A stretch of 64,000 nucleotides of DNA. Origin: Oscheius dolichura (taxonomy: Eukaryota; Nematoda; Chromadorea; Rhabditida; Rhabditidae). Below, piece by piece: positions 45,889-55,933 of the stretch. The notes beneath the pieces were generated by a model. It searched no databases and had not been told where the DNA came from. It was given only the letters and a program-made list of their open reading frames with translations. The translations under genes were made by a program, and so were the position numbers. Numbering within the stretch: position 1 is the stretch's first letter; each line of letters opens with the position of its first letter. The stretch spans positions 5,270,001 through 5,334,000 of the forward strand of contig OW051495.1 of NCBI GenBank assembly GCA_932521035.1, read 5' to 3'.

Positions 45889-48182
45889 CTAAGAAAACGC
45901 TTGTGAAACGCGTTCAATTTTTGATAAATCTAAGACTCGAGTTAAATCATTTGATGATCCACCGACGCAAACAATTGTAGCAACATCTGGATTGAATTGT
46001 AGTGCGTGAAGAGGTCCAAGAGCGAGTTTTTCCGAATAAATGTTGTCGATCGCGCCATTATCCAGCACTTTCCATACATTTAGGATCTGAAACGTCCCCG
46101 ATTATATAACACAGGCTGTGAAAAAAGATTGCATTTTTATGATAAGTGAAATTAATGCTGATTAACATACCTGATCGTGTCCAGCTGTAACAAGCAATCC
46201 ACGTGTAATAGCGCTCAACGACAAACCTCCAATAGATTCGTCGTGTGCTTTACCTTCCCAAATAAATTCACCTGGTTTCCGCATATCAATATGCCGAAGA
46301 TATCCTAAGAAAGTAATTGTGATTAAAATAAAACTAAAGGAAACCGTCATTTGTAGCAATAAACGCAGTGAAGGGATTAAAATAGTTCCATTGCAACTTT
46401 TCCACTTGTCCGCTGAACTTCCACTCAGCTGAGCATTGCCCGTTGGTTTCTCTACAGTCTACTACTTGAACATCACCTGCCATGGTTCCCACTAAAATAA
46501 AAGTGGATTCCACTGGATGCCATTTTAACCCTTGAACCTATAAATGTGTCAGAAATTAGAAAAATAAGGAAATACCTCTCCCCCTCTGTTCGCTATGATT
46601 TGGGCTGCTTTCGCTTCGTCAATATCCCATAGAATCACTTGTTTGTCCGCTCCTAGCCTGTTTTGTTAGAAGTCTAATATAGTGTTACCTCCACTTGCTA
46701 TTACATGTTCTGTCAATTTGTTCCAGGCCAATGAAAGCACTGCATCGCTGTGACTTTGAGCAGACCCATCACGCTTCTTTCGCTTGCCAGCTAATATAGA
46801 GATCGTGTTAACAAAAATACGATTATGAACCTACACTTTTGACTGACGCCTAGAGTGACCACTGGCTCAGCAGCGTTGACAATATCCAGATCCCATATAC
46901 CAATCGATGAATTCATAGTTCCCACGGCTAATAAGTTTCCCTGAAAGTTCGGATAAAGAGTGGATGGCAATGTTAACTTTTCCAGTTTCGTTATTTCCTG
47001 GATCATACTGCACAGGTTCTAAACAAAGAGGTGGTGCATCCAAAATATAATCATGATGACAATACCAATCATCGTCAGCTTGGTTATACACGTAAATCTC
47101 CAAATTATAATCATCCTGGATTAATTGCTACCAAAAACAAAGATGTAAAACGAACTTTGCGTATTTTAGTGACTGCCACCATATTATCATCGGGTCTAAC
47201 TTCAAATTCTTCTTTCTCGTCTTCAGCATCACTATCAATATGCTCGGTAAAATAAGGGTCGTCTTTGTTTGATGCATACATAGCTATTCCTTTCATGCTG
47301 AAAGCAATGGTATTAAAGGGAGCTACCGGCAGTAGATTTCGCGCCTACAGTACGCCTGCCAACACTTTACGGGTGCGGCGGCAGCGTTTTACATAGCCCT
47401 GGTTTTCTTCTATTTTATCCATTTTAGAAACAATAGAAAACAAAATAGAAATGATAAAACATCAAGAGAAAGCAATACAACAAACAACGAAAATGAAATA
47501 ATGATGAAAAGCACAAGCGACTTGCAATATGCTAATTAGACTCATTTTTACCCAATTTTCTTTCTGTAACAGTGTTAATATGTTGCTAGCATGCTAGGCT
47601 ATGTGCGAAAAATAGGTAGAAGTAAAAACAATATGAGAAACAAAAGAAAAACATCAAATTCTATTTTATATTCGTTTGCTGCGTTGCGGTGTAATTTCTG
47701 TGACTTTTTATGCATGCCACATGTTGTGTGATACTGCAAAAGAAGCGCTATCGAATGTAGATAATTTAGCAGCAAACATAACACAGAAAAAACAAGTACA
47801 GGCAAATAAATAAATAAATTTGAACGCTAACGAAAATGCTGCCCACGAAAAAAAAGTTAATCAACGAAATCAACATTTTTTTACTGCCGGTAGCTCCCTT
47901 TAAAAGCAGATTACTTACGCAGTATGATCAGTTTTGTCGTCAGTTTCGTTATCAATTGTTTTATTTCCTTCTTCTGTATCCATATTTGCCTCAACAGGAT
48001 CGTCTTCATCAGATTCCTCTTCACCACCTCCTAGAAAATGCTAGTAGATAAAATATTATAGAAATTATACCATGAATCAGCTGTTTAAGTTGCTCTTCAT
48101 CCAATTTGATTTTATCAGGAATTTTCTTGGGGATACCTCGTGCTATCCAAACAAGATCCGAAACCATATGTACTTCGTCCAT
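45889..48182 (-). CDS. PWP1: PWP1, periodic tryptophan (WD40) protein
   Basis: Starts MDEVHMVSDLVWIARGIPKK, followed by an acidic stretch (GGEEESDEDDPVEAN). Then come DPYFTEHIDSDAEDEKEEFE, DDYNLEIYVYNQADDDWYCH and HDYILDAPPLCLEP, which match PWP1 closely. WD40 repeats follow (MNSSIGIWDLDIVNAAEPVV, and the C-terminal repeats around 46000-46700 with KVWKVLDN), ending near SKIERVSQAFS. PWP1 is a nucleolar WD40 protein linked to rRNA transcription and ribosome biogenesis. The start is 6 nt after a TTTTTAG acceptor and 55 nt after the SAC3D1 stop, suggesting a shared operon. One intron (47298-47918) carries a 583-bp inverted-repeat element; without it that intron would be 34 nt, normal here. Confidence 0.92.
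47317..47899. mobile_element. TTAA-flanked inverted-repeat element (non-autonomous DNA transposon) in a PWP1 intron
   Basis: Perfect 18-bp terminal inverted repeats (AGGGAGCTACCGGCAGTA at 47317-47334; its reverse complement at 47882-47899) are flanked by direct TTAA at 47313-47316 and 47900-47903. TTAA duplication is typical of piggyBac-type elements, although piggyBac ends usually begin with CCC. The interior is AT-rich except near the left end and encodes no transposase; the longest open frame (68 codons, minus strand) has no recognisable domain. Removing the element and one TTAA leaves a 34-nt intron with GTAAGT donor and TTTCAG acceptor. It is therefore a MITE-like insertion in an existing intron. 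Confidence 0.9.
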
Positions 48183-48244
48183 TTTTATCTAAAAATTTAC
48201 TTTGAATAAGCATAAATAGACAAAAGAACAGCGAATTATGAAGA

Positions 48245-49204
48245 TCACAACAAATGGTCGAACTTAGAAAAAATGAGATTTGTTCTGTGAGAAGAGGCTG
48301 AGGAGGGAGTGAAAGAACTTATTAAAATATTATAATTTTCCATTTTAAAATATTTTGATAAAACGAACACTGTATCTTCTAAACTGTCAAATAAAAGCCA
48401 CCGTTGGATGTCAGAAGAGGGAATAAAAGAATTGCGACATTTGAAGGCAATATAAATTGAAAAGAGGGCTTTAACACGCAACTGATGAACAAGTGGAGTA
48501 CAACATTGTTTGATGAGTGTAGAGGAAAAATGGGAAAGAAGGCGGAAAAATTTCACAAAATTATTGGAAGAATATGCGTTGTACAGAGCCACAGCCGATC
48601 TTTGATTTTCAGAAGTAAAATACGGCAGTAGAGAATTCATCGTTGTAGGCTTGAGATTCCGGAAAAAGCTAATGAAAAGAATGTCTTGTGAAAACTTTGC
48701 GGTTTTGGATATGCAAGCATTCCATGTTGAGAAGCAATCTTCCATTTGGGTAGAATGAAGTTTCCAATTGTAGAAATTAACGTCTGTTGTACTGCAGATG
48801 TACTCAGTTTCAATATAAAAAGGGAGCATCTTCTCTACCAGCAGAATACAATCATCTGCAGTCAAACGTTGAATAACCATATCCTGGCGAATTGCTCGAA
48901 ATCGATCCATAATGAAATTGTAGACAGCTTGTAGATTATCTTCCTTCCTCTTGAACAGTTTTATAAGATAATCAACTGATTTCTCAAGCACGGGCATGGG
49001 CCGTAATTGTTCCGCCACTAAGAGATTGCTGCCAGCAGCAGATCGCGAGAACTCTTTCACCATTCGGTCAGGATTGGGCTGTGACTTTCCATCGCTTGTA
49101 GAACACTCCAAAATGTGGACTAAATTATTTTCGATCCTGAATTGAATTTCTGACACAGGACACATTTTCTTGCATGTTCCTCTGGTAGCATTTGTGGAGG
49201 GCAT
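48245..49204 (-). CDS. SAC3D1: SAC3D1 / SHD1-like SAC3-GANP domain protein
   Basis: A single open frame of 319 residues without introns. The N-terminus has GTCKKMCPVSEIQFR, the SAC3D1 GTCxxMCP motif, then MVKEFSRSAAGSNLLVAEQ and LRPMPVLEKSVDYLIKLF, all characteristic of the SAC3/GANP domain. The middle holds FIMDRFRAIRQDMVIQRL. Family members (SAC3, GANP, SHD1) act in mRNA export or at the centrosome during mitosis. The start follows a GTTTCAG acceptor by one base. The gene lies 341 bp from TIM9, divergent, and 62 bp before PWP1 on the same strand. An intronless gene is rare in this window. Confidence 0.92.
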   Translation of the reverse strand: MPSTNATRGTCKKMCPVSEIQFRIENNLVHILECSTSDGKSQPNPDRMVKEFSRSAAGSNLLVAEQLRPMPVLEKSVDYLIKLFKRKEDNLQAVYNFIMDRFRAIRQDMVIQRLTADDCILLVEKMLPFYIETEYICSTTDVNFYNWKLHSTQMEDCFSTWNACISKTAKFSQDILFISFFRNLKPTTMNSLLPYFTSENQRSAVALYNAYSSNNFVKFFRLLSHFSSTLIKQCCTPLVHQLRVKALFSIYIAFKCRNSFIPSSDIQRWLLFDSLEDTVFVLSKYFKMENYNILISSFTPSSASSHRTNLIFSKFDHLL

Positions 49205-49545
49205 TCTGAAACAAAGCTAGCATTTATATAACGTCTAATATACAAGAAAACAGTGTAGTATAGAATATAAATTTTTCTGTGGCCAGGAAAAAGTTAGAAA
49301 CTGGAGAAACAAAAGCAAGGAATCCAAAAAGCGCTGTGCAGAAACTTTGATTGCTGAATTTTTATTTGCACGCATAAAGTACATTTGAAGTATTCAGTTA
49401 TAGAGTCGCTTTCTTCTCCTTTGAGTGTGTATAAATATATTACTTATCTAAGTACTAAAGATCATAAAAGAATCATAAGATAAAGTTATAGAACCCCAAT
49501 ATATTCTGCGTTGACCTCTAAAATATCTCTTCGATCACTAAATTG
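49205..49545. promoter_or_regulatory. Divergent promoter region between SAC3D1 and TIM9
   Basis: 341 bp of AT-rich DNA between two head-to-head genes, each the first member of an operon-like run. It should hold both promoters. No clear TATA box was found. TIM9 lacks an acceptor immediately upstream, as expected for the first gene of an operon. Confidence 0.5.
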
Positions 49546-49900
49546 ATGGCCGATTTGCAACAGGTTGTTTATCATTTTACAGTTGCTCATAGTTTTCTGA
49601 TTTTAGCTTCGCGATTTCCTCACTGTTTACAACACTTTGACTGAAAAATGCTTTCAAGCGTGCGTTCGCAGCTATAATTCACACTTCCTGGAAGGCGATG
49701 AAGTTTCATGTGTATCAGACTGTAAGAATTACCTAGAAATCTTAACTTGTTTAGGTATTGATAAGTACATGCGAGTTAACCGCAGGCTAATGTTGGTTTT
49801 CGCTGAACAAGCACCAAAAATATTGTTTAAGCAACAAAATGCAACTACAGATTCACTTCCATCTCCTACTGTATTAGTTTCAGAATCAGAAAATTCGTAA
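49546..49900 (+). CDS. Timm9: TIM9, small Tim chaperone of the mitochondrial intermembrane space
   Basis: Three exons: 49546-49563, 49607-49722 and 49757-49900 (approximate borders). The frame gives [20 protein letters not shown], then the twin CX3C motifs CFQAC and CVSDC, then [16 protein letters not shown], matching Tim9. The C-terminal tail ([17 protein letters not shown]) is longer than in most Tim9 proteins. Tim9 forms a hexamer with Tim10 that carries hydrophobic precursors across the intermembrane space. The second intron splits the fourth Cys codon of the motif pair. It is the first gene of a same-strand run with RRP41 118 bp downstream. Confidence 0.87.
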
Positions 49901-50018
49901 TTTATACATTTTTTGCAGCATATAAATTTGTAGATTATTTACTTTATTTGTGTGTTAACTATAAGTTTTGTATCTTAATATTTGTACTACTAGGCCACTA
50001 TTACGGATTAGAGTTTAG

Positions 50019-50891
50019 ATGAACGTAATATCCGAGCATGGGTTTCGTTTTGATGGACGTCGCCCTAACCAAATACGAAATATAAGCTGCAGGATGGGGG
50101 TTTACCAACAAGCGGAAGGCTCAGCATATATTGAACAAGGAAATACAAAGGTGCGTAACACGAAATTTGTAAATATTTTTTTAAAAGATTTTATGTGCCG
50201 TTTATGGTCCACATGAAGGAAAACGAGCGTGGCAGTTGGAAGACCGTGCCGTTATTAACTGCCAGTACAGGTTGTTTGCAAAAATTTCAGTTCGTAACTT
50301 TACATACAGCAGCGTAACCTTTTCCGGTCTCGAACGCAAAAACCGTCCTAGAGGAGATAGGAAATCAAATGAATGTGCCCGGCTATTAGAGAAAGCATTT
50401 GAATCAGCTATTCTCACTGACTTGTATCCAAGATCACAGATTGATATTTTTTGTGAAGTCATTCAAGTACGTTTTAATGTACAGTTTTGGATTATTTTAA
50501 TTAAGGCAGATGGATCTCAGCTAGCTGCATGCGTAAACGCGGCATCGCTAGCACTAGCAGATGCTGGAATACCTATGAAAGGAATAGTATCTGCTGTCAC
50601 ATGCACAATGTTCGAAGGAGTGTCAGTTGTGGACATCATGTCTAGAGAAGAAAACGATATTTCACCAAGACTAACTGTGAACCGTTTTATTTATGCCTTT
50701 TTAATACAATATTTCAGATTGCTACTATTTCTGGAAGAGATGAAGTAGTGTTGGTGGAATTACAAAATCGACTTCATGTCGATCATCTAACCCCACTAAT
50801 GTCTGACGCCAAAGAAATTGCCGCTAATGTGCATGAATGTTTGCATGTTGCTATAAGGGACCATCTTACAAAATCGGCTGCGTTGTTATAA
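50019..50891 (+). CDS. EXOSC4: RRP41 / EXOSC4, RNA exosome core subunit
   Basis: Starts MNVISEHGFRFDGRRPNQIR, then GSAYIEQGNTKVLCAVYGPH, KSNECARLLEKAFESAILTD, LYPRSQIDIFCEVIQADGSQ and LAACVNAASLALADAGIPMK, the RNase PH-type blocks of Rrp41. The C-terminal part is VATISGRDEVVLVELQNRLH. It forms part of the six-subunit ring of the exosome, which degrades and trims RNA in nucleus and cytoplasm. The ATG directly follows GAGTTTAG, and the TIM9 stop is 118 bp upstream, so it looks like a trans-spliced downstream operon gene. Confidence 0.94.
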
Positions 50892-51005
50892 TTTTCACCT
50901 ATTTGACCATTGAATTTTAATGATTTTAGTTAAATTAATTTGTAACAGGACAACCTATTCTCTCTCTCTACCTAAAGAAGAACATACATTTAAAAAAATT
51001 TAGTT

Positions 51006-53316
51006 ATGTTGAAGTCGATGAAATTTGCTAGACGACTGTCGTTTTGTCGTCGATTACAGGTCTCTAGCCAACCACGTTCTTCCGAAGCAATCGCCGAAGC
51101 AGACAAATGGACAGGTATCTTTCTTTTTGTTCTATTAGATATGTTTTATTTTTCTAGATTTTGTCAAAACTCTTCAAGCTGATATTTCTCCATTGCCTCT
51201 CCACGTACTTAAAGAAATATCAAAGGAAAATCGAGTTTTTGAGGTTTGCGAGAAATGAACCTATACTAAAACATATGTTAAGCTGATAAATGATAAAATG
51301 TATTCCCCCGACGATTTGATCAGTATTTTACAAGGTTATTCGGCTGAGAAAGCCAGTGAATGTAGTTTTCCACTTTTAGAAAAGTAACACCAAATTATTG
51401 ATATAATGTTTTTAAGAATATCGGCTGTTGAGCAAATTGAAGCATTGCCAGTGGATTACTGTTTAGATGTCATGATGTTTTTAATCAAACTTAAATTACA
51501 AGAGACTGAGTTGTATGAATATGTATGCCATAAATTAGAAAGTGAGTTTTCTTTTAACTATTTTGAACTTCATATTTTTTAGATACGGAGGAAATTTTGT
51601 TAAATCCTGGTAAAGCGATTATATGCATTGCTGAAGCTAAAAATAGGCAAATCAGAATTCCAGCGGGATTGGAAAGGGCTTTCTATGTAGGAATAAGCAA
51701 ACAATGCAGGTTTACTTTGTTAATACTTCGTCAACAATTTATTAGTCATTTAAAAATCTCTGAATTACTGACGGCGTTCAACCATCTGACGTCTCCGAAT
51801 CTTTTACCTGATTTGGTTCAACATGCGAAATCATTGCTCAATATTATGTCATGCGCCGAGGCAATTGCATTATTTAAGTAGGTTTTTTTCAACGTAGGAT
51901 ACATACAGTTAAGGCATCTTTCGAATCGGAGAGTATACGACAAAGAGTTTTTTCGATCTATTGCACAGAAGATAGTGTTGTAAGCAGGAATATATCATTT
52001 TGATAGATTATGTTACAGAAATAACGATCCTCTTTCTATTAATCAAGTTGTTACACTTGCCTTTTCGGCCTCGAATTCTAAGATTCGCGATACTCGTCTA
52101 TGGAGAAAAATTGTAGCCAATTTACAGACAGAAGTGATACACATGACATGGAATGATGCTACATCACTCATCGAATCATTTAGAAAGTGAACAAACGGAT
52201 TACAATTCCCTAACGTTCATATTTAGAAGACGTCTGGGAGATCGTGAGGCGTGGGATTGCTTTTCCAAGTGGGTAAATACTCATATCGAAGATGTGGGAC
52301 AACTATCATTGAAAGCTATTACTATTGTGACATATGCTTTCGTAAATCTGGGAGTGGAGGTAATATATTTTACCGCCTTTTACTATTTAAGTCTCTACAG
52401 GGTAGCGAAACAATGGCGCACCTTTTATTGAAAGCTCTCAGTAGGCCTAAAGCACGAACACTTGTTTCATCACAAAGAGATTGGCTTATGGCTGTTCATA
52501 CCCTTGCTATGAACGATTCTCTACCCCAGGAAATAGGGGAAACGGTTCTTGGAAAGGAATTTGTTGACGAATTGTTGAAGAGTTCAAAGTGAGAACATTA
52601 TTTTCATACTTTATATGATGTTTTTAGCAATATATATCAAGAAATTTCAAATGCACGAAAATTACTGCAAGTACAAGCGTGTTTGTTGCAAAAATATGGT
52701 GAAGCTTACACAGGCCCACGAATTGCTAAATCCACATTTGGCACTCTGCTAACGACAAAGGAAGCCGTAAATACCGCATTGCTTCCCCACACTAAATTGA
52801 ATTGTAGATAGAGGCAATGCAAATGGAGAAATATGGACAGAAATCGTCGAATATAAACGCTGATGTTTTTGATACTGGGATAAACTTGGTCATACCAAAA
52901 TCACATGTAGATGTTGCTCGAGTAGACGAACGAGGCTACTTCTGGGATGCAGCAGTTGCTTTAGACCAGGTTAGCATCTATCAAGTTTTATTTGGAGAAT
53001 TTATTGCAGAATAATCGATGTGTACCTAAAAACATATGGACAGACGATACATGTTTACAACCTATTATAATATTCGATTGGAAGCAAATAAAAGAGGTGA
53101 TAACTATTATTTATAAAAAAAGAGTTTTTCTAGAGCCTTCATCTCAGCGTGAGTCGTCCAACCGAGTCAAACCTTATGGGAGAAGATCGTATGATGTTAA
53201 AACACCTTCGTGGCGCAGGATTAAAGCCCTTCATAGTATTCACATCCGATATTATTGCATGTGGGTCTGGAGAAGACAAAAATCGGTTTTTGAAGAACCT
53301 GTTTCATGTTAAATAA
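51006..53316 (+). CDS. Mitochondrial-type helical repeat protein with RAP-like C-terminus (FASTK-like)
   Basis: Starts MLKSMKFARRLSFCRRLQVS, a basic amphipathic N-terminus resembling a mitochondrial targeting peptide. A series of helical exons follows (DFVKTLQADISPLPLHVLKE, LQGYSAEKASECSFPLLE, ELLTAFNHLTSPNLLPDLVQ) that recall the repeats of FAST kinase proteins. The last exons read GYFWDAAVALDQ, PIIIFDWKQIKE, RMMLKHLRGAGLKPFIVFTS and EDKNRFLKNLFHVK, a layout like the RAP domain of FASTKD proteins. Those act in mitochondrial RNA processing. The RAP match is weak and the family assignment is inference. About 12 short introns; exon ends are approximate. The start follows a TTTAG acceptor 112 nt after the RRP41 stop. 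Confidence 0.55.
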
Positions 53317-53444
53317 GATCTAGTCGTCTGTAGTGTTTGTTTTTAGTGTTTAAAGTCGTTAGAGCTGATTCTGATCGTTTTCCCTCGTTATTGCGAGCAT
53401 TTATTTGGTTGTTAATATTTTCTAATTTACATGACGTTCAGAAT

Positions 53445-54465
53445 GGAAATCTTGTCCTTTGAAAAAGATGAGGGCGGTGCGCTAAGGCAAACTACTCTCA
53501 TCAATGAACCGTTATCAAAGATAGGTGCTGCCTATCAAGGCCGCTGTCGAATATACATATTATTCATGGTTAGTCAAGTTACGGTAGTAGTTTATCTCAT
53601 TTAGCAAAGTCTCGAACGATTACCTAATATTGGACTGGTTTCTATTAAGCTAAAAAATATACGTGACCTTCCATTAGATAGACTAATGGAATCGTACGAA
53701 AGAATCGCGTTTTTCTATGTGTGATTCTAATAATTTATTTTTTTTCAGACCTAATGAGGATGCATTATCTACGCTTGTTAATAGAGGAGTTACTCCTAAC
53801 GAATTTCTGATTATCGATCTTATATTCTTTGAAAAGCCCTTTAGACTAAACTTTAGGTTTGGTTTATGGTTGTAACTTTCTTCATTCTAAAATATAGGCT
53901 TAGAATTATGGCTAACGATCGAACTTACTCTGGCTGGTCGCCTTTCTTTCAATCTGAAATTCCTCTTTGTTCCCGTCTTTTAGTGGAAATACCTAAAGTA
54001 AAACATTTTTTTTGTTGCGATAATATTTATTACAGCAACAATGCAGGATTTATAATGCAGAAAATTTTCATCTATTTCTTTATGACTTCCTGGATATTAC
54101 TCGTCGCCCAGCGGTATCCTGTGGAATTTGCTTGGACGAAAATAATGTTGACAAGGTAAGGTCGTTATTTTTAAAAACTATCAAATGTTACAGTTTATCA
54201 GTTATAAGTGTGGTCATGGAATGTGCACATCATGTGAAACACAACACGCTTCAGCGAGATGTTGCATATGCAACACTAATAGTGGATGATCTTGTTATCA
54301 AACTTATGATTGAAATGTGTTTAGAAGAATGGAAATTATCTGTCCGCCGCAGAGAAAGTGCTTGTCCTATTGACAACTGTGCAGCCCATTTGGAAGAACA
54401 TGTTTTTTACCCTTGCGGGTTAATTTGTTTGTTTTTTTACAATAAATTACAGCTCAGATGCATAA
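53445..54465 (+). CDS. RING-finger protein, probable E3 ubiquitin ligase
   Basis: The start MEILSFEKDEGGALRQT follows an acceptor-like GTTCAG by one base (an in-frame ATG lies 4 codons upstream). The middle includes ERLPNIGLVSIKLKNIRDLP and DRTYSGWSPFFQSEIPLCSR. A C-terminal RING-type motif reads CGICLDENNVDKFISYKC, then GHGMCTSCE and CCICNT. If a further 44-nt intron (GTGGAT...TTTAG) is used, the frame continues with CPIDNCAAHLEEHVFYPC and stops at 54465; otherwise it stops at 54289. RING proteins recruit E2 enzymes for ubiquitin transfer. I do not recognise the N-terminal part. It lies 129 bp after the RAP-like gene and seems to be the last gene of that operon-like run. Confidence 0.6.
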
Positions 54466-54711
54466 TAGCCCACATATTCAAATCCGACGAGAATCCCAAA
54501 TCTTTGATTGGTACAAGGTGTCCGTATAAACTGTGTCAGATTCAAATACGTCAAGTTATCAAGATATATATTACGTAGGCTTTGATTTTGAATAATTTTT
54601 ATATTTAAGCAGCGGTTCAAGTAACATCGAAGACGCATACAAAGAAGGAGTCAGAATAAAGATGTAATATAAACGTAAATAGCAAATAAACTGTTATTTA
54701 TGAAATATATT

Positions 54712-55517
54712 TTACACAAATTCAGGCGGAATAGGAAGGGGAAGTATATTTGGATTTGTTATATCTAAAGAGCCGTAGGGGTTATTTGGTAACCGTCGAA
54801 GTTTCGGGACTACGGTCGGTATCAAAGTTGGCGGAGTGGTTGTTTCAGTAGTGTGCCGTTGTTGTTTTACTTTCTTAGTTCTTCTATGAAATAGGTGTGG
54901 CTTTCTAGTTTACTGTTAATACCGGTGAGCTTTGCTCTTCGACGACTTCTTGCTCTTCTTTAAATGTCTTCTCAGTTGTTGAAACTCAAAGTTTGCACGC
55001 GGTGGAGCCCTTGTTGCTATCTCTTCAAACGGGTTTCTGTCGGTATCGTCCCCTATATAGGCATGGTCATAAGTTATGGGTATGGACCTACGAAGCCTGC
55101 GTAAATATCTAATATTCGGGGATGTTTTTGATTGAATTGCGTCTTTATCGATATCTGTTCCTCTATCGCCTAAAAATGGACGGAAGTAATTAATAATAAG
55201 TGAAACCTGTGATCGCTTCTCGATCAAGGGTTGTTTCATCCTCCTCTCTTGTTCTGGCGAGGCCTTCTGGCCGTGCAATCATCTTCCTGCTGGCATCTAA
55301 CCCGTCTAGTTCCTGTCTGCCCTTTTCACTTCTACTCTGGATATTTTACCTCTAGTGTAGTTCCTCCATATTCTAGATTCGAAGACGCCATAAGGTTTAA
55401 ATAAATAGAGTCAAAAGGCTTTAATTTGTTGCTATCGAAGTATCCATGAGGGAAGAGAAACGGTGGGTCAGTGAGTACTCCAGGAAGAATGAGTAAAAGA
55501 AAGCGAAGGGAGTGCAT
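54712..55517 (-). CDS. Secreted basic protein, unknown function
   Basis: Four inferred exons on the minus strand. The start MHSLRFLLLILPGVLTDPPF is a signal peptide, then FPHGYFDSNKLKPFDSIYLN and a hydrophilic body with many basic pairs (YLRRLRRSIPITYDHAYIGD, LRRHLKKSKKSSKSKAHRR). It ends with a Thr/Pro-rich tail (HTTETTTPPTLIPTVVP) and LPLPIPPEFV. The frame stays open over three short introns, which supports a real gene. Dibasic sites and a signal peptide would fit a proteolytically processed or heparin-binding secreted protein (inference). No family was recognised. Confidence 0.6.
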
Positions 55518-55933
55518 GAGATGGTCGCAATTGATGAAGCCGGTTGGGGAACACCTGCGGAGAAGGCGGATGACCATCCAAAAACAGACCCGTGCCTTTG
55601 TTTCGCTCCCTATCAAATTCTTCCCTCTATCAAATCTTATATGGCCCGAACTTAATCTCGAGCCCGCCAGCCAAGGCGCCCTCCACAAAGCTGGGCTCTT
55701 CTAGTCTAGAATAACTGAATATCGACTCAAAAAGTAAGGGGAAAACAAGAATTGATTCCGCTGGTTGCGATGGCTAGTGATTCTGTTAGCCATAATGCCC
55801 TGCCTCTCTCCCGCCTATCGTTCTCCGAGAAGATAGATAGACTCTGATAACCGAGGGGGACGGCATTCTGAGGGGGAAGGATCCGAAGCGCGTTCTAGTC
55901 GATAAATATTTATATAATTTATTACGAAATGCT
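55518..55933. other. Intergenic spacer, AT-rich to GC-rich border
   Basis: About 415 bp between the secreted protein start and the RING/B-box gene stop. Minus- and plus-strand frames overlap here without family features. A poly(A)-like signal for the RING/B-box gene is not clear; the region TATTTATATAATTT near 55905-55920 is AT-rich. Confidence 0.35.

Noticed and set aside
47599-47805. 68-codon hydrophobic frame inside the TTAA element
   Set aside because: Arises from AT-rich sequence; no transposase motif.
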